From positions 1,178,001 through 1,242,000 of the forward strand of contig OY762279.1 in NCBI GenBank assembly GCA_963665455.1: 64,000 nucleotides of DNA. Reading direction: 5' to 3'. Numbering within the stretch: position 1 is the first letter of the stretch; each line of letters begins with the position of its first letter. This document shows positions 26,821 to 35,532 of the stretch, in pieces. Below the pieces are notes generated by a model. The model was not told the origin of the DNA and made no database searches. It saw only the letters and a list, made by a program, of their open reading frames with translations. The translations under genes were made by a program, and so were the position numbers. Origin of the DNA: VXNE01 sp963665455 (lineage in GTDB: Bacteria > Pseudomonadota > Gammaproteobacteria > Pseudomonadales > Azotimanducaceae).

Positions 26821-27206
26821 TTTAGGGAGCGTGCCGCGCCATCGTCAATGACAAGAATCCGACACTCAGAGAAAGTGGTCGTTGTTGTTGTTGTGGCGTG
26901 TCCGCCTGTGCGCAATGGCGCTAAACCTCTCAATTTGTGGGACATTTCGCACAGGCGAAGATGTGCATTTCCTACGGGAAAACGGGCGCTCGCTGGGGAG
27001 AAAGTCGCGGTTTTCCCATGGCGGCACATTTGTCCACAGGATACCCAAGGGTCTCTGCACAAGATGTGGCATTCGGGCGTCGCCGGGGAGGGCATCGGCC
27101 CAAGCGTTCGGCAGGACCATATCCTGTTGAATTAAAAACGATTTTCGCCAATTGGACGGACTTCGGAAGGGAATGTTCGTGCAGGCGGATTGTCATCGTG
27201 CATAGA
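26821..27206. other. oriC: Probable chromosomal replication origin (oriC) between rpmH and dnaA
   Basis: The non-coding interval between divergent rpmH and dnaA holds a near-consensus DnaA box, TTGTCCACA at 27030-27038 (one mismatch to TTATNCACA), and several weaker GCACA/TGTG half-like sites (around 26907, 26937, 26949, 26962, 27056, 27066). An AT-rich stretch (TTGAATTAAAAACGATTTT at 27127-27145) near dnaA could serve as the unwinding element. GC-rich hairpins lie at about 26775-26817. In Pseudomonas the origin lies in this same rpmH-dnaA gap. Strong DnaA boxes are few, which keeps confidence moderate. Confidence 0.55.
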
Positions 27207-27248
27207 ATGGACGCCGAAGGGGGGTCGGCGATTTTCCGGGGGGTGGAG

Positions 27249-28550
27249 ATGGTCTGGGAGGAGTGTGTCGCGCAGTTGCAGAGCGAGCTGCCGTCGGAAG
27301 ACTTCAACACGTGGATCCGGCCGCTCCGGGCGCGCTACAACGGCGAGTCCGACCTGCGCATCGACGCTCCCAATCGCTACGTCCGCGAGACCGTCAAGGC
27401 GCGCTACCTGGCGCGCATCGAGGAGCTGGTCGGTCACTACAGCGATCTGGCGAGCCCGACGGCGGTGGTGCTCTCGGAAGCCAACCGCGTAACCGTCGCC
27501 GCGCCCCTCCCGGCGGGGCGGCCGGCGCCCCGGGAGGCGTTGAATCCGGGTTTCACCTTCGACACCTTCGTCGAGGGCAAGTCCAACGAGATGGCCAAGG
27601 CGGCGGCGCTTCAGGTCGCCAACAACGCGGGCGGCTCCTACAACCCGCTGCTGCTCTATGGGGGCACCGGCCTCGGCAAGACGCACCTCATGCAGGCGGT
27701 CGGGCACGGGGCCTTGCAGGCGCGGCCCGAGACGAACGTGATGTACGTGCATTCGCAACAGTTCGTCGGCGAGATGGTCAAGGCGCTCAAGGACGCCACC
27801 ATCCAGGATTTCACGCGCCGCTACCGGGCGCTGAACGTGCTCCTCATCGACGACGTGCAGTTCTTCGCGCACAAGGCGCGGTCCCAAGACGAGTTCTTCC
27901 ATATTTTCAATGCGTTATCGGAACAAGGGCGGCAGATGGTGCTGACCTGCGACCGCTATCCGCGCGAAGTGGAGGGCCTTGAGGAACGGTTGAAGTCCCG
28001 TTTCGCCTGCGGCCTGACGGTGGAGGTGGATCGGCCCGAGCTGGAGACGCGCGTCGCCATTCTCATGAAGAAGGCGGAGGCGGAGGACTTCGAGTTGGAC
28101 GAGGAGGTGGCGTTCTTCATCGCGAAGCGCATCCGGTCCAACGTGCGCGAACTCGAAGGGGCGTTGCGGCGGGTACGCGCCAACGCGCTGTTCACCGGAT
28201 CGCGCATCACGACGGAACAGGTGCGGCGCGTGCTGCATGACCTGTTCGCCATCCACGGCCGGCAGATCACCATCGACGAGATACAGCGGGTGGTGGCGGA
28301 GTACTACCGCGTGACGGTGTCGGAGATGCTCTCGAAGGGGCGCAGCCGCACGGTGGTGCAGCCGCGGCACGTCGCGATGTACTTGGCCAAGGTGCTCACC
28401 AACTACTCGTTGCCGGAGATTGGCAAGTCCTTCGGCGGGCGGGATCACACAACGGTCCTGCACGCCTATCGTAAGATACGGGACGCAAAGGAGGTCGATG
28501 TCGAACTCGCGGAGAACATCCGCAATTTGCAGCGCATGTTGACGAGTTGA
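27249..28550 (+). CDS. dnaA: Chromosomal replication initiator DnaA
   Basis: The 433-residue initiator begins VWEECVAQLQSELPSEDFN (domain I), has a short linker, the AAA+ domain with Walker A GGTGLGKTHL near residue 138 and LLIDDVQFFA Walker B, and the C-terminal DNA-binding helix with GRDHTTVLHAYRKI. The start at 27249 aligns with other DnaA proteins; GTG 27243 and ATG 27207 are in-frame alternatives. Domain II is short compared with E. coli. Confidence 0.97.
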   Translation: MVWEECVAQLQSELPSEDFNTWIRPLRARYNGESDLRIDAPNRYVRETVKARYLARIEELVGHYSDLASPTAVVLSEANRVTVAAPLPAGRPAPREALNPGFTFDTFVEGKSNEMAKAAALQVANNAGGSYNPLLLYGGTGLGKTHLMQAVGHGALQARPETNVMYVHSQQFVGEMVKALKDATIQDFTRRYRALNVLLIDDVQFFAHKARSQDEFFHIFNALSEQGRQMVLTCDRYPREVEGLEERLKSRFACGLTVEVDRPELETRVAILMKKAEAEDFELDEEVAFFIAKRIRSNVRELEGALRRVRANALFTGSRITTEQVRRVLHDLFAIHGRQITIDEIQRVVAEYYRVTVSEMLSKGRSRTVVQPRHVAMYLAKVLTNYSLPEIGKSFGGRDHTTVLHAYRKIRDAKEVDVELAENIRNLQRMLTS

Positions 28551-28622
28551 CCGCAGCCTTGAGGAGCGTGCCCCGAGAGGGACGGGGCGCGCCGGAAAGA
28601 TAGCCGAGGGAAGAACGATCAG

Positions 28623-29726
28623 ATGAAATTCAGCACGGAAAGGGAAACTCTGCTGCGCGCCTTGTCGATGGTGACGGGTGTCGTCGAACGCCGGCAGACG
28701 CTGCCGGTCCTGTCCAACCTCCTGGTGGAGGCGCGGGAGGACGGCCTCTCGATGACCGCAACGGATCTCGAGGTCGAATTGAGCGTGCGCGTGCGCGACG
28801 GCGTGGACATCGAACGCCACGGGCGGGCGACGGTTCCCGGCCGCAAGCTCTTCGACATCTGGCGCTCGTTGCCGGAAGGCGCCGGCATCTCGGTGGAGGT
28901 GGCGGAGCAGGTGACGGTGCGGTCCGGCAAGAGCCGATTCACGCTGGCGACCTTGCCGGTGGACGAGTTTCCGGACCTGGCGGACCCGAAGAGCGACGTG
29001 AAGGTCCTCGTCCCGGTGGACGAGGTGCGGCGGCTCCTCGACCAGACCAGCTTCGCGATGGCGCAGCAGGACGTGCGGTATTTCCTGAACGGCATGCTGT
29101 TCGAGATTACCGGCGAGTACGTGCGGACGGTGGCGACGGACGGCCACCGGCTGGCGATGTGTACCTGCAACGGGGGCGCCCAGGGCGTGGACCGGCTACA
29201 GGCCATCGTCCCGCGCAAGGGAGTGAGCGAGCTGGCTCGGCTGCTGGGCGAGGGCGACGAACCGCTGCTGCTGGGGCTGAGCTCGAATCATTTGCGCGTC
29301 GTGCAGGGGGGCTACACCTTGGTGTCGAAGCTGGTGGATGGCCAGTTTCCGGACTACGAGCGCGTCATTCCGAAGAACGGGCAGCACTACGTGACCGGCG
29401 ACCGCGAGACGCTGCGCCGCTCCCTGCGCAGCACGGCGATCCTCTCGAACGAGAAGTACCGCGGGGTCCGGCTGTCCCTGGACAAGGAACAGTTGACGGT
29501 GCAGGCGAACAACCCGGATCAGGAGGAGGCGGAGGACGTCATCGCGGTCGATTACGACGGCGACCCGCTGGAGATCGGCTTCAACGCGGACTACCTGCTC
29601 GATATCCTGGGTGCCTTGGCGGGCGAGAACGTCCGGATGTGCGTATCGGACGGCAACAGTAGCGCGCTGATCGAGGAGCCGGAGGAGGAAGGCGCCCTGT
29701 TCGTCGTGATGCCGATGCGCCTATAG
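28623..29726 (+). CDS. dnaN: DNA polymerase III beta sliding clamp
   Basis: The 367-residue clamp has three DnaN folds and begins MKFSTERETLLRALSMVTGVVERR, typical of the family, with LPVLSNLLVEA. The C terminus ends in FVVMPMRL, the conserved VMPMRL tail. It follows dnaA by 72 bases. Confidence 0.98.
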   Translation: MKFSTERETLLRALSMVTGVVERRQTLPVLSNLLVEAREDGLSMTATDLEVELSVRVRDGVDIERHGRATVPGRKLFDIWRSLPEGAGISVEVAEQVTVRSGKSRFTLATLPVDEFPDLADPKSDVKVLVPVDEVRRLLDQTSFAMAQQDVRYFLNGMLFEITGEYVRTVATDGHRLAMCTCNGGAQGVDRLQAIVPRKGVSELARLLGEGDEPLLLGLSSNHLRVVQGGYTLVSKLVDGQFPDYERVIPKNGQHYVTGDRETLRRSLRSTAILSNEKYRGVRLSLDKEQLTVQANNPDQEEAEDVIAVDYDGDPLEIGFNADYLLDILGALAGENVRMCVSDGNSSALIEEPEEEGALFVVMPMRL

Positions 29727-29736
29727 AGCCCTCAGC

Positions 29737-29770
29737 CGGGGAGCGCGAGGGGCTGGCCCTTCGCAAGAAG
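29737..29770 (+). repeat. Palindromic interspersed repeat, single copy in the dnaN-recF gap
   Basis: The element reads GGGGAGCGCGAGGGGCTGGC followed by CCTTCGCAAGAAG. It can fold as a GCGAGGGG/CCTTCGC hairpin and closely matches the copies at 55831-55925. It fills nearly the whole intergenic gap, which suggests a REP-like element. Confidence 0.6.
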
Positions 29771-29772
29771 AC

Positions 29773-30855
29773 GTGATCGTCGAGCACGTTGAGGTTCGTT
29801 GCGTCCGCAACGTCACGGCCGCCGCGCTCGATCTCTCCCCGGGACTGAACCTGCTGGTCGGCCCCAACGGTGCCGGCAAGACGGCGCTGCTTGAGGCGCT
29901 GCACCTGCTCGTGCGCGGGCGCTCCTTCCGCGGACCGGGCGTGTCCTTGTTGATCCAGCACGGGGAACCGGGCCTCTCCGTGCATCTCCGTGGCTCCGAC
30001 CCGTTGCGCGGCCAGGTGCGGTTGGGCGTTGCCAGGGAGCGCTCGAACGACACGGAATTGCGGCTGAACGGCGAAGTCGTGCGGCAGGCGTCGGTGGTGG
30101 CGGGGCTGCTGCCGATGCAGTTGTTGTTGCCGGACTTGGCGGATCTGGTGTTTGGCGCGCCCCGGGAACGGCGGCAGTGGCTCGACTGGGGCGTGTTTCA
30201 CGTGAAACACGACTATGTGGACACCCTGCGGAACTACCTCCGGGCCGTCCGCCAGCGCAATGCCGTGCTGCGGACCGACGATCACGGCACGCTCGACGTG
30301 TGGACGGCGCGGATGATCGAGCTCGGCGAGGCCGTCTCCGGGGCGAGGCGGGCGTACCTGGAGGAGATGCGCCCGACCGTTCTCGACTGTCTTGAGCGCC
30401 TCGCGCCCGGACTCGAGGTGGCCATCGACTATTACCCGGGATTCCAAGGCGATTCACTGGCCCGGGAGGTGGAGGAGAGCACCCCCCGCGATGTAAAATT
30501 GGGCGCCACACAGGTAGGTCCGCACCGAGCGGATATCCGCTTGGGATCGAGTCGCGGGAGGGCCGCCGGCGTATTGTCCAGAGGTCAGGGGAAAGCGCTC
30601 GCCAGTGCGCTGCGCATAGGACAGGCGAAGGCGTTGTACGACGGACAGGGTGCCCGGAGCCTGTTCCTGATCGACGATGTGTGGGCGGAGTTGGACGACG
30701 CGCACAGCGGGCGGTTTTTCGGGCTCCTCGACGGCATGGAGTGCCAGATTCTGGCGACTTCGACCCAGGAGCCGGACTTGGCGGCGTTCGGGCCGGAGCG
30801 ATCGAGAGTGTTTCACGTGGAACAAGGTGTCGTGAGCGAACATGACCGACGGTAA
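29773..30855 (+). CDS. recF: DNA repair ATPase RecF
   Basis: The 360-residue SMC-like ATPase starts at GTG 29773. Walker A GPNGAGKT is at residues 30-37; the signature LSRGQGKAL and Walker B LFLIDDVWAELD are present near the C terminus. RecF loads RecA at gaps with RecO and RecR. Two parS sites lie inside its coding sequence. It overlaps gyrB by 14 bases. Confidence 0.97.
   Translation: MIVEHVEVRCVRNVTAAALDLSPGLNLLVGPNGAGKTALLEALHLLVRGRSFRGPGVSLLIQHGEPGLSVHLRGSDPLRGQVRLGVARERSNDTELRLNGEVVRQASVVAGLLPMQLLLPDLADLVFGAPRERRQWLDWGVFHVKHDYVDTLRNYLRAVRQRNAVLRTDDHGTLDVWTARMIELGEAVSGARRAYLEEMRPTVLDCLERLAPGLEVAIDYYPGFQGDSLAREVEESTPRDVKLGATQVGPHRADIRLGSSRGRAAGVLSRGQGKALASALRIGQAKALYDGQGARSLFLIDDVWAELDDAHSGRFFGLLDGMECQILATSTQEPDLAAFGPERSRVFHVEQGVVSEHDRR
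30194..30209. promoter_or_regulatory. parS: parS site 1 (perfect palindrome)
   Basis: The 16-base sequence TGTTTCACGTGAAACA is a perfect palindrome matching the conserved bacterial parS consensus bound by ParB. It lies within recF, in frame coding V-F-H-V-K-H. Confidence 0.93.
30809..30824. promoter_or_regulatory. parS: parS site 2
   Basis: TGTTTCACGTGGAACA matches parS with one break in symmetry (A to G in the right arm); the right arm is that of the Pseudomonas-type TGTTCCACGTGGAACA. It lies near the 3' end of recF, 18 bases before the gyrB start. Confidence 0.88.
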
Positions 30856-33277
30856 CTACGATTCCCGCAACATCAAGGTGCTGCGGGGTCTGGACGCGGT
30901 GCGGAAACGCCCCGGGATGTACATCGGCGACACGGAGGATGGTACCGGGCTGCACCACATGGTCCAGGAACTCGTCGACAACGCCATCGACGAGGCCCTC
31001 GCCGGGTACTGCGACGAGATCCGGGTGATCGTGCATCCGGGGGAATCCGTCACCGTCACGGACAACGGGCGCGGCATTCCGGTTGACATCCACCCCGAGG
31101 AAGGGGTTTCCGCCGCCGAGGTCATCATGACCACCCTGCACGCCGGCGGGAAGTTCGACGACAACAGCTACAAGGTCTCCGGGGGGCTGCACGGCGTGGG
31201 CGTCTCGGTGGTGAACGCGCTCTCCGAGGAACTTCGGCTCACGGTTCGCCGCGAAGGCAAGGTGTTCCTGCAGACGTACCACGACGGGGAACCGCAGGCG
31301 CCGCTGAAGGCGGTCGGCGAGACCCAGCGCCAGGGCACCGAATGCTACTTCAAGCCCTCCCCGGCCACCTTCCGGAACATCGAATTCCATTACGACATCC
31401 TGGCGAAGCGGTTGCGGGAACTGGCGTTCCTGAACTCCGGCGTCTCGATCCACCTGATCGACGAACGCACGGGCAAATCCGCCGAATTCCTGTACGAGGG
31501 GGGCTTGCGGGCCTTCGTCGAGTTCCTGAACCAGAACAAGACGCCGTTGAACGACATCTTCCACTTCGCCACGGAGCGGGACGACGGCATCGGCGTCGAG
31601 ATCGCCATGCAGTGGAACGACGGGTTCCAGGAGCAGGTGTTCGCCTACACGAACAACATCCCCCAGGGGGACGGCGGCACGCACCTCGCGGGCTTCCGGG
31701 GTGGGTTGACCCGCACGCTCAACCAGTACATCGAGCGAGAGGGCCTGCTGAAGAAGGCGCAGGTGGCGACGACCGGGGACGATGCGCGGGAGGGGCTGAC
31801 CGCGGTCGTGTCCGTGAAGGTGCCCGATCCGAAGTTCTCCTCGCAGACCAAGGACAAGCTGGTGTCGAGCGAGGTGAAGACGGCCGTGGAGCAGGAGCTG
31901 TCCCGGCTCTTCACGGAGTATCTGGACGAGCACCCGGACGACGCCAAGAGCGTCGTGACCAAGATGATCGACGCCGCCCGGGCCCGGGAGGCGGCGCGCA
32001 AGGCCCGGGAGATGACGCGGCGCAAGGGCGCCCTCGATATCGCCGGCCTGCCGGGGAAGCTCGCGGACTGCCAGGAGAAGGATCCGGCGCTCTCGGAAAT
32101 CTACCTCGTCGAGGGCGACTCCGCGGGGGGCTCGGCGAAGCAGGGGCGGGACCGGCGCACCCAAGCCGTGCTGCCGCTCCGTGGCAAGATTCTGAACGTG
32201 GAGAAGGCACGCTTCGACAAGATGCTGTCGTCCCAAGAGGTCGGGACGCTGGTCACGGCACTCGGCTGCGGCATCGGCCACGACGACTTCGACCCGCAGA
32301 AGCTCCGCTACCACCGCGTGATCGTGATGACGGACGCCGACGTGGACGGCTCGCACATCCGCACATTGCTGCTTACGTTCTTCTTCCGGCACATGGTCGA
32401 GCTTATCGACGCCGGCCATGTATTCATCGCGCAGCCGCCGCTCTACAAGATCAAGCGGGGCCGGCAGGAGCAGTACGTCAAGGACGACGACGAGCTCGAC
32501 GACTACTTCCTCCAGTCGGCCCTCGAGCGCGCGAAGCTGTACGTGAACACCGATGCGCCGGCGATGGCGGACGAATCGCTGGAGGATTTGGCTCGTCGCT
32601 ATCAGGAGTTGATGCGGCGGCTGGACGCCCTGTCCCGGGTGTATCCGGTCGAGGTCACCCGGGTGATGCTGGACATTCCGCGGCTGACGCTGGAGGAACT
32701 GGCGGACGAGGCCCGGGTCCTCGAGTGGGCGAGCACGTACGGGGACCGGCTGAACGGCTCGGGACCGGGCAACGGAAGCGGTGGCGGCAACGGCAAGACC
32801 ACGGAGGTGCGGGTCCGGGCTGATCGCGAGTATCAGATCTACTATCCCGTCGTGGTCGTGTCCGGCCATGGCACGACGCAGGAAACGGCGCTCGGATACG
32901 AGTTCTTCCGGTCCCCGGAGTACGCCGCGTTGTGTGCGTTGGGAGACGATCTCGACGGGCTGCTGGAGGAGGGTGCGTTCGTCGCCCGCGGGGAACGGCG
33001 CCAGGCCGTCGGGTCGTTCGCCGAGGTCTATGCCTGGATGCTCGCGGAGGCGCGGCGGGGCGTGGACCTTTCCCGCTACAAGGGCCTCGGGGAGATGAAT
33101 CCCGAGCAACTCTGGGAGACGACGATGGACCCGGAGGTCCGCCGCATGTTGCGCGTCACCGTGGACGACGCCATCGAAGCCGATCGGATGTTCACGACGC
33201 TGATGGGGGATCGGGTGGAGCCCCGGCGGGAGTTCATCGAGTCGAACGCGCGGCTGGTGGTGAACTTGGACGTCTAG
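30842..33277 (+). CDS. gyrB: DNA gyrase subunit B
   Basis: The 811-residue subunit has the GHKL ATPase domain (QELVDNAIDEALAGYCD, DNGRGIPV, GGLHGVGVSVVNAL), a transducer domain, and the TOPRIM domain with EGDSAGGSAKQGRDR and PLRGKILNVEKAR. The C-terminal tail ends RREFIESNARLVVNLDV. A Gly/Asn/Ser-rich low-complexity insert (GSGPGNGSGGGNG) sits near residue 640. It overlaps recF and converges with the acyltransferase gene, sharing a CTAG at the stops. Confidence 0.98.
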   Translation: MTDGNYDSRNIKVLRGLDAVRKRPGMYIGDTEDGTGLHHMVQELVDNAIDEALAGYCDEIRVIVHPGESVTVTDNGRGIPVDIHPEEGVSAAEVIMTTLHAGGKFDDNSYKVSGGLHGVGVSVVNALSEELRLTVRREGKVFLQTYHDGEPQAPLKAVGETQRQGTECYFKPSPATFRNIEFHYDILAKRLRELAFLNSGVSIHLIDERTGKSAEFLYEGGLRAFVEFLNQNKTPLNDIFHFATERDDGIGVEIAMQWNDGFQEQVFAYTNNIPQGDGGTHLAGFRGGLTRTLNQYIEREGLLKKAQVATTGDDAREGLTAVVSVKVPDPKFSSQTKDKLVSSEVKTAVEQELSRLFTEYLDEHPDDAKSVVTKMIDAARAREAARKAREMTRRKGALDIAGLPGKLADCQEKDPALSEIYLVEGDSAGGSAKQGRDRRTQAVLPLRGKILNVEKARFDKMLSSQEVGTLVTALGCGIGHDDFDPQKLRYHRVIVMTDADVDGSHIRTLLLTFFFRHMVELIDAGHVFIAQPPLYKIKRGRQEQYVKDDDELDDYFLQSALERAKLYVNTDAPAMADESLEDLARRYQELMRRLDALSRVYPVEVTRVMLDIPRLTLEELADEARVLEWASTYGDRLNGSGPGNGSGGGNGKTTEVRVRADREYQIYYPVVVVSGHGTTQETALGYEFFRSPEYAALCALGDDLDGLLEEGAFVARGERRQAVGSFAEVYAWMLAEARRGVDLSRYKGLGEMNPEQLWETTMDPEVRRMLRVTVDDAIEADRMFTTLMGDRVEPRREFIESNARLVVNLDV

Positions 33278-34011
33278 GCGGCTCCCTGGGCACCGTCCCG
33301 TTCGAGAACGCGCATCTCGTTCGCTAGCCATTCTTCAGCTAGTGCATTGATTTCCTTGTGTTTCTTGCCCTCGATGTCCAGCGCGGGCGAGATCTTTACC
33401 CGTACCGTTCCCGGTCGTTTCCGAAACCGGTGCGCGGGCCAATAGCGCCCTGCATCGTGGGCCACCACCAGCACGGGGCAGCCGGCGCGGGCCGCGAGCG
33501 CCGCGCCGCCGGCCTGGAACGGCCGCTGTTCACCCCAGGGGACGCGGGTGCCTTCGGGGAAGAGCGTGACGGAGACCCCGGCGCGTAGGCGGGCGGTGCC
33601 GCGCTCCAGCAGCAGCCGATAGGCGTTCCGGGGCGCCCGGCGATCGATGGCGATGGGACCGTTGATGGCGAATGCCCAGCCGAAGAAGGGAATCCACAGC
33701 AACTCGCGCTTGATGAGGGTGGTCTGGGGGCTCAAGAGCGTCTGCACGAAGAGAGTGTCCCAGGTGCTCTGGTGCTTGACGAGCAGCACGCACGGTTCGT
33801 CGGGCAGGTGCTCCCGCCCCTCCACCTCGGCGCGGATCCCGCAGGTGATTCGGAGCCAAACGAGGACGATCCGCGTCCAGGTGCCGATGACGAACTGGAA
33901 GCGCGGTTTTGTCGGCAGCACCCATCCAACCGCCACGGAAAGGCTGCCCCAGAGGACGGTCGAGACGACGTAGCCCGCGTAGAACAGGACGGCGCGGAGG
34001 TCGGCGATCAT
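33274..34011 (-). CDS. plsC: 1-acyl-sn-glycerol-3-phosphate acyltransferase
   Basis: The 245-residue membrane acyltransferase has the catalytic HX4D box as HQSTWD and the substrate motif FPEGTR, with an N-terminal membrane helix (LRAVLFYAGYVVSTVLWG). It makes phosphatidic acid. The start at 34011 leaves the helix at the N terminus. Confidence 0.9.
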   Translation of the reverse strand: MIADLRAVLFYAGYVVSTVLWGSLSVAVGWVLPTKPRFQFVIGTWTRIVLVWLRITCGIRAEVEGREHLPDEPCVLLVKHQSTWDTLFVQTLLSPQTTLIKRELLWIPFFGWAFAINGPIAIDRRAPRNAYRLLLERGTARLRAGVSVTLFPEGTRVPWGEQRPFQAGGAALAARAGCPVLVVAHDAGRYWPAHRFRKRPGTVRVKISPALDIEGKKHKEINALAEEWLANEMRVLERDGAQGAA

Positions 34012-34054
34012 GTTTTGATGTAGTTTCCGGGGTCTTCGTGAGGGCGCATCCCGA

Positions 34055-34635
34055 ATGACCACGGATGATATGAGCAAATCGCGTTGTCCTTGGAGTAGGT
34101 CGGACGACGACATGCTGCGCTATCACGACACCGAGTGGGGCGTACCGGTCCGGGAACCGCGGGACCTCTTCGAGCGGCTCATCCTCGAGGGATGCAGGCG
34201 GGCCTCTCGTGGCGGACGATCCTCGTCAAGCGCCCGCATATGGTCCGGGTCTTCCACGGCTTCGACCCGGAACGCCTCGCCGCCTCCGGGGAAGCGGACC
34301 TCGCCGGGTGGCTGGCCGACGCCGGCGTTATCCGCCATCGCGGCAAGCTGACGGCGATGATCGGCAACGCCCGGCACTTCCTGGAGCTGGACGACCCGGT
34401 GGACTTCCTCTGGTCCTTCGTGGACGGCGCGCCGCTCCAGAACCGCTGGCGGTCGGGGGCCGACGTGCCAAGCAAGACGCCGGCGTCCGTGGCGATGTCG
34501 AAGGCGCTGCGCAAACGCGGGTTCCGCTTCGTCGGGCCGACCATCTGCTATGCCTTCATGCAGAGCGCGGGGCTGGTGAACGACCATCTCGTGGACTGCT
34601 TCCGCCACGCGGATCTGGCCGTGGGCAGCCCCTAA
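34055..34635 (+). pseudogene. tag: DNA-3-methyladenine glycosylase I, frameshifted
   Basis: Two frames encode a Tag-like protein. The first gives RYHDTEWGVPV and LFERLILEG; the second gives QAGLSW, FHGFDPERLA, GVIRHRGKL, FLWSFVDG and KRGFRFVGPTICYAFMQ. They meet at the GGG run at 34189-34191. One extra G would join them as LILEGMQAGLSW, as in intact Tag proteins. The gene removes 3-methyladenine from alkylated DNA. Either the gene is inactive or the base was lost in sequencing or assembly; the rest shows no decay. Confidence 0.85.
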
Positions 34636-34643
34636 GTCGCCGC

Positions 34644-35516
34644 ATGGCTTGGATCGTCATCGCCTTGGTGCGGGCGCTCTCGTGGCTGCCGCTGCCGTGG
34701 GCCAGGGCGCTCGGGAGCGCCGCCGGAAGGCTCGGCTGGTGGCTACGCGTCCCGGCGGCCTCGGTGACGGAAGCGAACCTGGCCCTGTGCTTCCCCGAAC
34801 TCGACGAGCCCGCCCGGCGGGACCTCGGCCGCCGCAGCCTGATCGAGACCTGCCGTCTCGCGTGCGAAAGCGGCTTCGTGTGGCACGCGAGCCGGGAGGC
34901 GTTCGCGGGTGCGCTGGAGGTGGTGGCCGGGGACGACCTGCTGGAAGCCGCCCGCAGCCACCCCGGTGGCACGCTGATCCTCGTTCCGCATTGGGGAAAC
35001 TGGGAGGTGCTGGCGTTCGCCCTGGGGACGCGCATGCCGATCACCTTTCTCTATGACCCGCCCAAGGTGCGTGCGCTGGAACCCTCGATCATCCGCGCCC
35101 GGACGCGCTGGGGCCTGTCCCTGGCGCGCCTCGATGTCGGGGGTCTGCGCCAAGTACGGCGGGCGCTGGCTGCCGGGGAGGCCGTTGGCGTGCTCCCGGA
35201 CCAGACCCCTCGCCCGGACGCCGCTGTCCGCGCTCCGTTTTTCGGCGTGGACGTGCTGACGATGACCCTGGCGCGCCGCCTGATCGGCCCGGAAACCCGA
35301 GTGCTGATCGTGACGGTCGGCAGGTCGCCACGGGGCTTCGACCTCGCCTGCGAACGGGCTGATGACGCGATCCGGGAGGAGGATCCGGTCGCGAGCGCCA
35401 CGGCGATGAATCTGGCCGTCGAACGCGCCGTCCGCCGCGACCCCGCGCAGTATCAGTGGGAGTACAAGCGGTTTCGGGAACGGCGTCGCCGTGGGGGGCC
35501 GAAACCCGCCTCCTGA
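34644..35516 (+). CDS. LpxL/HtrB-family lysophospholipid (lipid A) acyltransferase
   Basis: The 290-residue protein has the HX4E catalytic box as HWGNWE, an N-terminal membrane helix, and the conserved EANLALCFPEL and VGVLPDQTPR segments. Members add a secondary acyl chain to lipid A. It follows tag by eight bases and converges with trkH. The exact acyl donor or position cannot be read. Confidence 0.85.
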   Translation: MAWIVIALVRALSWLPLPWARALGSAAGRLGWWLRVPAASVTEANLALCFPELDEPARRDLGRRSLIETCRLACESGFVWHASREAFAGALEVVAGDDLLEAARSHPGGTLILVPHWGNWEVLAFALGTRMPITFLYDPPKVRALEPSIIRARTRWGLSLARLDVGGLRQVRRALAAGEAVGVLPDQTPRPDAAVRAPFFGVDVLTMTLARRLIGPETRVLIVTVGRSPRGFDLACERADDAIREEDPVASATAMNLAVERAVRRDPAQYQWEYKRFRERRRRGGPKPAS

Positions 35517-35532
35517 AAGCCGTCCGCGCCCG

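Noticed and set aside
26752..27135. Open frames on both strands in the rpmH-dnaA gap
   Set aside because: No ribosome binding site or motif; the region is better explained as the replication origin.
28551..28622. GC-rich partial palindrome between dnaA and dnaN as a possible terminator
   Set aside because: Stem is imperfect and there is no T-run; dnaA and dnaN are probably co-transcribed.
29813..33331. A very long open frame (over 1,100 codons) on the minus strand opposite recF and gyrB
   Set aside because: It is antisense to two certain genes; high third-position G+C removes stops on the opposite strand, and the translation has no family motif.
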